Shown here one piece after another: positions 32,576-38,757 of a DNA stretch of 38,757 bases. The notes beneath the pieces are model-generated. The model searched no databases and was not told the DNA's origin. It worked only from the letters and a program-made list of their open reading frames with translations. This DNA comes from Deltaproteobacteria bacterium (GTDB lineage: Bacteria; Desulfobacterota; Desulfobacteria; Desulfobacterales; ETH-SRB1): the NCBI GenBank assembly GCA_030272815.1, contig JAJSZT010000030.1, positions 1 through 38,757 of the forward strand, written 5' to 3'. Numbering within the stretch: position 1 is the stretch's first letter; each line of letters begins with the position of its first letter. Position numbers and translations under genes: made by a program.

Positions 32576-34555
32576 ATGGAAGAATTAGCTGAAATACTCT
32601 TTCCATATTTTTATTATAAAGAGACCGGTCTTATTACTTCGATTTGGGTAGTCTTGCTTCATGGGGCTTTTTTTGCCTTTTTTGCTTACATAATCATAAA
32701 AATCCAGTTTATCAAAAAATCAATCCGTGCAGTAATGGAGGAATTTGCAGAAGATCGCATTTCATCGAACAAGTATCTAAAAGATAGCTGGATATTATAT
32801 CTTCAACATTTTGTAACTTTGGGTGATAATACAAAAAAAACTGACGATTTTGCAGAAAGCTATTTCAATCAAACCTTAGTTCAAAAACAGATAAATGTTG
32901 AATTCTGGAAAAGCATTCCCGGTATGTTTGTCGGCCTTGGGATTCTTGGAACATTTGTCGGTCTTACTCTTGGAATAAGTGATTTTAATTTCTCATCTTC
33001 GGGCAAAATTCTTGTTAGTATTGAAACTTTAATTGGCGGTATTAAAACAGCGTTTTTGACATCACTGCACGGCATATCTCTTTCCATTATTTTTGGTTAT
33101 TCCGAAAAAATTCTTTTCAATACATTCGGAGACTACATCCAGAAAATATGCGGTCTCCTTAATGATAAATATAAACTTACAAAAGAAAACAAAATTCAAA
33201 TTGCCCAACAGGAACGTAACGCATTGTTTCAAAGATGGGAATCGTCTGCTGATAAATTTCGTTTGGAGATGCAACAAGCTCTTATTGATGAATTTAAAAT
33301 TCAGCGTGTTGAGATTCAAAAACATATATCCGATGAACTGAAAAATTTTACAATAGATATTCAAAAATTGTTTGTTGTGAAAGATGAAGATGGAAATGAT
33401 ATCCAGCCGTCAAATTTATTTCGGGATCTCTTACGAGAAGCTGAAGAACAATCCAAGGCATTGAAATCGTTTTCAACGGATTTATCGGATGTTATCATGG
33501 ACAAGTTGGAAACAATGTCAGCCCGTTCAATACTTCCTGAATTTGAAAAGATATTGAATTCCTTAAAAACGCTTGAGACTTCATTTAAATCTTTTTCTTC
33601 ATCAACTGGTCAGGATATTGGGAATCAATTAAGCAAGGCAGTTTCTTCTTTAGAAAATAACCTTAAGGCAGTTATGGAAGATTTTCGAGAAGCATTTAGC
33701 GCCGGCGCCATGCAGCAATTGAACAGGGTAATTGACTCATTGAATGAATCCGCAGGTGTCATGGAAAAGCTTCCGGATATCCTTGGCAAAATGTTGAATG
33801 ATATCAACCAAACAAATCATGAGGAATCACAAAAACGTCAAACACAAACTAAAGAAGAGTTTGACAGCACTGTTAATAAATTCAAAGCATCCATAGATTC
33901 GATTATAGGCAGTCTCTCAAAAGCCGAGCAACAGCAGATCGATAGAGAGCAGTCAATATTGGATCAAGTAAACAAGAGCTTGTCATCTTCGGTCAAGCAG
34001 ATCGAAGATATGATCCTGCTTCAAGAAACCTACACAAAAGAAATATCAGAGCTACTTTCTTCAACCACAGATGTTGTAAAAGACGAACAAACGTTACTCT
34101 CCCATATCAATGAAAACAACAAACTAATGGTAGAAATAACTAATAAATTTGATACGATTTCAGCTCGTTTAAACAATAGTACCGACCAGATGGATAATGC
34201 CGGTAAAAACCTGGAGTCTTCGCTTCAATCTATCAAGCACATGTTCCAGAAGATGACGGAATTTAATGATAAAACGCTTGATCAGATTGGCGACTCCTTG
34301 TTAGAAAATCAGGAAGTTCTTAATGATTATGTTGGAAAGTTCGAAATTATCCAGAATGGATTGGATGATATTTTCACAGAAGTTGAAGGTGGGCTGACAA
34401 GATATTCGGTTACTGTCAAAAATGGAATTAATGATTATCTATCTGAGTTTACAAATAAGTTGTCAACAGCATCGGGGGCATTGGCTGGAAGTGTTGAAGC
34501 GCTTAATGAGCTTTTCGAGATTATTTCCGACCAGTTGGACAACCTTCATAGATGA
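32576..34555 (+). CDS. zorA: ZorA: MotA/ExbB-like motor protein of a Zorya anti-phage system
   Basis: 659 residues. Three membrane helices (about 20-43, 112-136 and 157-178); the second and third carry the MotA/TolQ/ExbB signature (FWKSIPGMFVGLGILGTFVG, GGIKTAFLTSLHGISLSIIF). About 480 residues of cytoplasmic, mostly heptad-like helix follow, with many Gln/Glu/Lys/Ser, forming the long coiled-coil tail typical of ZorA. In studied Zorya systems ZorA pentamers surround a ZorB dimer as an ion-driven motor, and the tail reports phage entry. The ZorB gene overlaps by four bases (ATGA). Confidence 0.92.
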   Translation: MEELAEILFPYFYYKETGLITSIWVVLLHGAFFAFFAYIIIKIQFIKKSIRAVMEEFAEDRISSNKYLKDSWILYLQHFVTLGDNTKKTDDFAESYFNQTLVQKQINVEFWKSIPGMFVGLGILGTFVGLTLGISDFNFSSSGKILVSIETLIGGIKTAFLTSLHGISLSIIFGYSEKILFNTFGDYIQKICGLLNDKYKLTKENKIQIAQQERNALFQRWESSADKFRLEMQQALIDEFKIQRVEIQKHISDELKNFTIDIQKLFVVKDEDGNDIQPSNLFRDLLREAEEQSKALKSFSTDLSDVIMDKLETMSARSILPEFEKILNSLKTLETSFKSFSSSTGQDIGNQLSKAVSSLENNLKAVMEDFREAFSAGAMQQLNRVIDSLNESAGVMEKLPDILGKMLNDINQTNHEESQKRQTQTKEEFDSTVNKFKASIDSIIGSLSKAEQQQIDREQSILDQVNKSLSSSVKQIEDMILLQETYTKEISELLSSTTDVVKDEQTLLSHINENNKLMVEITNKFDTISARLNNSTDQMDNAGKNLESSLQSIKHMFQKMTEFNDKTLDQIGDSLLENQEVLNDYVGKFEIIQNGLDDIFTEVEGGLTRYSVTVKNGINDYLSEFTNKLSTASGALAGSVEALNELFEIISDQLDNLHR

Positions 34556-35280
34556 AACCACTCTTTTTACAGCCGATAATTTCAAATGATGAAAACATTT
34601 TTTCCCTTTCGATTAGCGATTTGATGACCGCATTGCTTTTGGTCTTCATCCTGATTTTGTCGGGGATATCGTTGAAATTGGCAGAACAACAGGAAGAAAA
34701 CAAAAAATATCTAGATACGATCAGCGCACAGCAAGAGGCCAAAAGAAGAATTATCGCTCAGCTTAAAGGTGAAATGGATCAGTTTGATATTGAGGTAGAC
34801 CCAAAAACCGGAGCTATTCGAATTAAGGAGGCCATTTTATTTGAATTTGGGAAATTTGAGTTAAAGGAAAAAGGAAAGGAGTTTCTTGATAAATTTATTC
34901 CAAGATATGTAGAAATTTTATTTGCTAAAAAAGAAATCAGGGAACAAATTGGACAGGTAATAATTGAAGGACATACAGACAATATCGGCGATTATCTATA
35001 TAATATGAAGCTAAGCATGGACAGAGCTTACAACGTAGTTTTTTACGTTTATTCTGAGGAATTTACTGATTTTGATTACAATGATATCCTGATAAAAAAA
35101 CTTTCGGCAGATGGCAGAAGTTTTGCAAATCCGATATCTGAAAACGATACGATAGAAGGCAGGCGCAGGAACCGAAGAGTTGAGTTTAAGTTTAGTTTTA
35201 AGGACTGGACAACTCTCCAAAACAAGCAGTTCAATAACTGGGGTAATAATGAATACAGCAAGAAACCTGCTCAATTTTAA
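34552..35280 (+). CDS. zorB: ZorB: MotB/OmpA-like stator protein of Zorya
   Basis: 242 residues. A short N-terminus with FSLSISDLMTALLLVFILIL: one membrane helix (about 22-42) whose Asp23 corresponds to the ion-carrying Asp of MotB/ZorB. After a linker comes the OmpA-type peptidoglycan-binding domain with GHTDNIG (140-146), LSMDRAYNV (154-162) and GRRRNRRVEF (203-212). It should anchor the ZorA motor to the cell wall. It overlaps zorA by four bases, and zorC begins 32 bp before its end, so translation is coupled. Confidence 0.93.
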   Translation: MKPLFLQPIISNDENIFSLSISDLMTALLLVFILILSGISLKLAEQQEENKKYLDTISAQQEAKRRIIAQLKGEMDQFDIEVDPKTGAIRIKEAILFEFGKFELKEKGKEFLDKFIPRYVEILFAKKEIREQIGQVIIEGHTDNIGDYLYNMKLSMDRAYNVVFYVYSEEFTDFDYNDILIKKLSADGRSFANPISENDTIEGRRRNRRVEFKFSFKDWTTLQNKQFNNWGNNEYSKKPAQF

Positions 35281-36670
35281 TTTTGATGCAAGTAAGTTTA
35301 TTAAGTTATATCAAAATATTATTGATGATTCCACAAAACGGGGAATCAATAAGGATCAAAAAAAGATAGAAAAGATTATTGATAAATTTTCTCTTTTTAC
35401 ACCAAAAATTCCGCCTGATGTTGCGGAGATTTATCGTTTGTTTATGAAAAGCGCCAAAGAAGGCAGAAGCGCTATAGAAAGAAATTTTAACAGCTTCCGA
35501 AATGTCAGCAAACTTGCTCGGTCGCTCTCTTATAAAGAAGGAGAGGAAAAATCAATTATCAATTCAAATTTTTGCAGTGAAGCACTCAGGATAATATATA
35601 TTCATTTCAGACCGATTATGATATCGGACATTTTTTCTGCGCTTATAAAAAACTGGATAAGCTTGGACACCCATCTTTTGAAAAGCTTTATTGCCAGCAA
35701 ATTGAAGAAAAACAATGGTAAGAGTAAACGTCTTATCGCTGTAAAATTAAAAGCGCAGTATTATCTTGATCCAGCAGGAATTATCAATCTATGCCAGAAC
35801 CTAATCGCTGATAACAAAAAACCTGATGATGTTTTTGAATATCTTGAAGTGCCAAAATCTATGATTGGATTTGAATATTTCAGTGAATTTGCTGAAACCT
35901 ATACAAAACTTCTCACAAGACAAACTGATTTTCTTGAAAAGATTGACGGCATATTCTCTTTTCTACAAGATCATAATCTACAAGATACTTATAAAAAGTG
36001 TCTTGAAAAAGTTGTTTTAAGGGTTGATAGCATCAGTAGCTCGGATTCCATTCGAATGAAAATCCTCAATTTCTGTTTTCAAAATATTGGCGACCCATCA
36101 TCCGACCATTACTGGTATCCATGGAAAGGTGCAAACGAACAGGATAAAGAAAATCTCAACAAAGCAAGAAAAGTCCTAAATCAGTGGCTTGCAAATAAGT
36201 TTATCTATCTGTTTTTCGACAAAATTGCGATGGACCAAGACCGTAAGGAATTCTGGAACAGATATATTGATTATGTAACCAACTTTAAAATTTACATGGA
36301 CAACACAAGGCTATGGAATTTCAAATATAATAATCAGGATATTGAGCCTGCAATTTTAAATTGCAAGTTGGGGCAGTTGAAAGGAGGCGGCAATACAAGC
36401 TCCTTTGTATTGGAAATGAAAAATTATAATTTTGTTGAATTCAGCCATACAGGAGGCGCCTGTTATATTTATAAGGCAAAAAACGAATTAAAGCCTGATC
36501 TAAGCAAGGAAACCATTACATTGTCTCTGTTGAAGCATCCTGACAATAGAAAGTTGGCTGTTAGAACAGATGCTCAATATTACCGTCTTCGTGAGGAAGG
36601 CAGAGTGCGGCACCACAAAGGTTGGCAAAGGGGATTTAAGGTCTGGATGAAAGAATATTTGACTATTTAA
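35249..36670 (+). CDS. zorC: ZorC: EH-signature domain protein of Zorya type I
   Basis: 473 residues from the ATG at 35249, inside the end of zorB. The C-terminal half carries the EH-signature region: FCFQNIGDPSSDHYWYPWKG (about 275-294), DRKEFWNRYI with Glu334, and NYNFVEFSHTGGACYIYK with His400. Those Glu/His residues name the domain. The N-terminal 250 residues are helical with no recognisable domain. In known type I systems ZorC is required for defence and binds DNA; type II lacks it, so this locus is type I. zorD starts 9 bp downstream. Confidence 0.85.
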   Translation: MNTARNLLNFNFDASKFIKLYQNIIDDSTKRGINKDQKKIEKIIDKFSLFTPKIPPDVAEIYRLFMKSAKEGRSAIERNFNSFRNVSKLARSLSYKEGEEKSIINSNFCSEALRIIYIHFRPIMISDIFSALIKNWISLDTHLLKSFIASKLKKNNGKSKRLIAVKLKAQYYLDPAGIINLCQNLIADNKKPDDVFEYLEVPKSMIGFEYFSEFAETYTKLLTRQTDFLEKIDGIFSFLQDHNLQDTYKKCLEKVVLRVDSISSSDSIRMKILNFCFQNIGDPSSDHYWYPWKGANEQDKENLNKARKVLNQWLANKFIYLFFDKIAMDQDRKEFWNRYIDYVTNFKIYMDNTRLWNFKYNNQDIEPAILNCKLGQLKGGGNTSSFVLEMKNYNFVEFSHTGGACYIYKAKNELKPDLSKETITLSLLKHPDNRKLAVRTDAQYYRLREEGRVRHHKGWQRGFKVWMKEYLTI

Positions 36671-36679
36671 GCAAGCAAT

Positions 36680-38731
36680 ATGGAAAACAAGACCAAACAA
36701 TATTTGGTATTTCCCGAAAGCAAAGATTCCAACAATCCACGCTCGCTGCTATTTCAAGAGCTTCTGGAAAACGGACTTGCTCAAAAAGAAAATGAGAAAA
36801 TTCTCATTCCTCATGAAGAGATATGCCGTCTGTCCTCTATTGATCAAAAGATATTGGAACTGCCTGATCCTTATCCTTTTGATATCAGAATTGATGCATC
36901 GGGCATGCTGCATGAATCCGACATGCAGCTTGTTCTTGGATTTTACGAATATAATCATGGGAACCAGTTGTTCGGAGAATGCACAGGCTGCATTCTGACA
37001 TTGGAGGATGGGACCGAATACCTTCTTTCTCCAGAGCAGTATCGTTTGAGTGAGGCTGTGGAAGAGTTCAATGCTATTCGTGATAGGGATTTCCCTGCCA
37101 GCCTGACTAAATTTTCTGAAATTAAACAATTGTCAAAAAAATCTGCTGCCATTCTCGATTCTTACCTTGAGGCCGAGAATATATTTGTTCCTGAAAAAAT
37201 CGGTCTCAAACTATCAAAAACCGAAGACGGAAACCTGGAAATATTGCCAGAAATTGAGCCATTAGACAAATCTAATATACAAAGACAATTTGAAACTAAA
37301 TTCGATACTGCTCGGAACGTTAGGCAAAGTTATACAATCAAAGACGAAAAAAATAATAGGCTCAGAATTCCTTTCAGTAAAAAACAGCAAGATGAATTGA
37401 GAAAAATTAAAGAATATCGAAGGGTTGACGGTAAAGAAAAAGAAAAAATACTTAAAAAACCACAGGAAATTTTTGATCCTGATGTTATTGACCTGGACAA
37501 TTTCAGCGATCGGGTTATCAAAATTGGTCTGTACAAACCCCGGTATTTCCCTTTTATTTCTCCTTACAAATCCGAATGGATTCCCGGCATTATTATCGAT
37601 TCCGGCAATGAAAAAAGAAAAGTGCTGGTTCCAGATAAAGAAGAACTGAAAGACCTGCAAGATGCTCACGAAAAAGCTGATTCAGAAGGAAGTGAGAATG
37701 TTGAATGGAAAGGTGAAAAAATTCCAATCAACAACGCAAAGAAGCTGATCGATTTATCAAAGGAACAATTTAAAAATCTAAAATCTCCTGTGGAAAAAAC
37801 AATAGATGAAAAAAAGGATGAAAAAAAAGTTCTAATCATCATAGATAATCTCTACGAAGACAAATATCAAAGACACAAAAAACAACCTGTGCCTGTGCCG
37901 GAGACGTTTATTCACAATTTCAAGAAACCGCCTACGCTGAAAAGAGAAGTTCGTTTATATGAACATCAGCGAGAAGGCATTGCCTGGATGGAATCACTAT
38001 CTGAAAACAAGAAGTATCCAGGCGGGCTGTTGGCCGATGATATGGGCCTCGGGAAAACGTTGCAGATCCTTTCATTTATAGACTGGCATAATGCAACTCA
38101 AAATAAAGAGAAAAAACCTTATTTAATTGTAGCGCCTGTTACTTTGCTGGAAAACTGGCAAGCAGAATTCCGCCATTTTTTTAACAGCGATATAGAGATG
38201 TCATCTGTTTATGGTTCTGGAAATAATCAGATAACACTGGATAATTTGAAAAGACACGCCATTTTTTTGACCAATTATGAATCTGTTCGGACACGCAGAA
38301 ATCACTTTATTTTCGGGCAGATAGACTGGGCAGCAGTTGTCCTTGATGAGGCGCAAAAGATTAAAACACCAGGAACTTTGGTAACAAATGCTATCAAGGC
38401 TTTGAAGTCTGACTTTAAGATCGCTGCCACAGGAACCCCGGTTGAAAATTCTATGGTGGATTTGTGGTGCATTACAGATTTTGTTGTGCCCGGACTTTTA
38501 GGGAGCGCAAAAGATTTTTCTGAACAATACCAAAAACCGATTCGAAAAAACATTTCAGACCATGAACTAAATCAGCTTGGGCAGAAACTTCGATCTCATG
38601 TTGGACTTTATTTCAAGAGAAGGTTAAAAAAAGATGTTCTGGTCGGTTTGCCGGAAAAAATAGAACAAAGAAAAGAAAGCATAATGCCGGATTACCAAAG
38701 AAATACTTATCTGAATGGGCTACCAACTTAA
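36680..38731 (+). CDS. zorD: ZorD: SNF2-type helicase/nuclease of Zorya, cut or frameshifted at the window end
   Basis: 683 codons are readable. About 430 N-terminal residues of unrecognised sequence, many charged, precede a SNF2 ATPase: motif I DDMGLGKT (about 452-459), motif Ia APVTLLENW, motif II LDEAQK (about 554-559), and motif III ATGTPVEN (about 582-589). The second RecA-like lobe (motifs IV-VI) and any nuclease domain, expected in ZorD of about 1,000 residues, are missing. The frame stops at 38729-38731, 26 bp before the edge. From 38710 another frame reads SEWATNLSRDTL, a credible continuation of YQRNTYL, so an indel near 38710 is likely. Confidence 0.88.
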   Translation: MENKTKQYLVFPESKDSNNPRSLLFQELLENGLAQKENEKILIPHEEICRLSSIDQKILELPDPYPFDIRIDASGMLHESDMQLVLGFYEYNHGNQLFGECTGCILTLEDGTEYLLSPEQYRLSEAVEEFNAIRDRDFPASLTKFSEIKQLSKKSAAILDSYLEAENIFVPEKIGLKLSKTEDGNLEILPEIEPLDKSNIQRQFETKFDTARNVRQSYTIKDEKNNRLRIPFSKKQQDELRKIKEYRRVDGKEKEKILKKPQEIFDPDVIDLDNFSDRVIKIGLYKPRYFPFISPYKSEWIPGIIIDSGNEKRKVLVPDKEELKDLQDAHEKADSEGSENVEWKGEKIPINNAKKLIDLSKEQFKNLKSPVEKTIDEKKDEKKVLIIIDNLYEDKYQRHKKQPVPVPETFIHNFKKPPTLKREVRLYEHQREGIAWMESLSENKKYPGGLLADDMGLGKTLQILSFIDWHNATQNKEKKPYLIVAPVTLLENWQAEFRHFFNSDIEMSSVYGSGNNQITLDNLKRHAIFLTNYESVRTRRNHFIFGQIDWAAVVLDEAQKIKTPGTLVTNAIKALKSDFKIAATGTPVENSMVDLWCITDFVVPGLLGSAKDFSEQYQKPIRKNISDHELNQLGQKLRSHVGLYFKRRLKKDVLVGLPEKIEQRKESIMPDYQRNTYLNGLPT

Positions 38732-38757
38732 GCCGGGACACTTTGTAAATTCAACAG

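Noticed and set aside
32576-35280. Flagellar MotA/MotB or TolQ/TolR genes
   Set aside because: The ZorA-like protein has a 480-residue coiled-coil tail, and the next genes are EH-signature and SNF2 proteins, which fits Zorya and not flagella or Tol.

Overview
The window is AT-rich, gene-dense bacterial DNA. Gene content fits a Gram-negative, probably anaerobic Desulfobacterota (deltaproteobacterial) chromosome: a feo operon with a Fur-FeoA fusion regulator, an mlaEFD-type lipid transport operon with a long MlaD, a pilMNOPQ operon led by a small XRE regulator, and intergenic spaces full of short palindromic repeats. The lineage is inferred from gene content, not proven. Both ends cut genes (an mscS-like channel on the left, a zorD-like helicase on the right), so this may be a whole contig or a slice of one.

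Layout. 1-4.4 kb: mechanosensitive channel, a frameshifted YkgJ-like cysteine-cluster gene, a nucleotidyltransferase remnant, an overlapping pair of an APH-fold kinase and an APS-kinase-like protein, and a FmdB zinc ribbon. 4.4-7.65 kb: Fur-box promoter, fur-feoA fusion, feoA, feoB. 7.8-10.6 kb: PPP-type phosphatase, UPF0173 hydrolase, secreted SH3b protein, membrane-anchored TPR protein. 10.6-13.5 kb (minus): mlaE-mlaF-mlaD. 14.1-19.5 kb: XRE-pilM-pilN-pilO-pilP-pilQ, followed by convergent genes for a PilF/PilW-like TPR lipoprotein and a LysM protein. 22.5-30.2 kb: housekeeping genes (threonine synthase, serS, 5-formyl-THF cyclo-ligase, K+ channel/TrkA, pcm, YqaA-like membrane protein, YgjP-like metallopeptidase, YfcE-like phosphoesterase).

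30.5-38.76 kb is a defence module. It holds a TcmP/three-Cys-motif (DUF5131) gene pair, then four tightly packed genes matching a type I Zorya anti-phage system: ZorA (MotA/ExbB-like motor with a long coiled-coil tail), ZorB (MotB/OmpA-like), ZorC (EH-signature) and ZorD (SNF2 helicase). The zorD frame stops in the last 30 bases, but another frame continues in a protein-like way, so an indel at the sequence edge is likely. In known Zorya systems ZorA/B form an ion-driven envelope motor that senses phage entry, and ZorC/D act on the invading DNA. Whether the TcmP pair works with Zorya is open.

The other striking feature is the intergenic DNA. At least seven different palindromic or MITE-like elements of about 140-200 bp lie between genes, including one with exact 17-bp terminal inverted repeats and a 7-bp target duplication (8501-8686). 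Two others (5108-5252 and 7651-7798) share a conserved core inside stems whose arms differ in sequence but keep their pairing, the signature of a structure-selected element.
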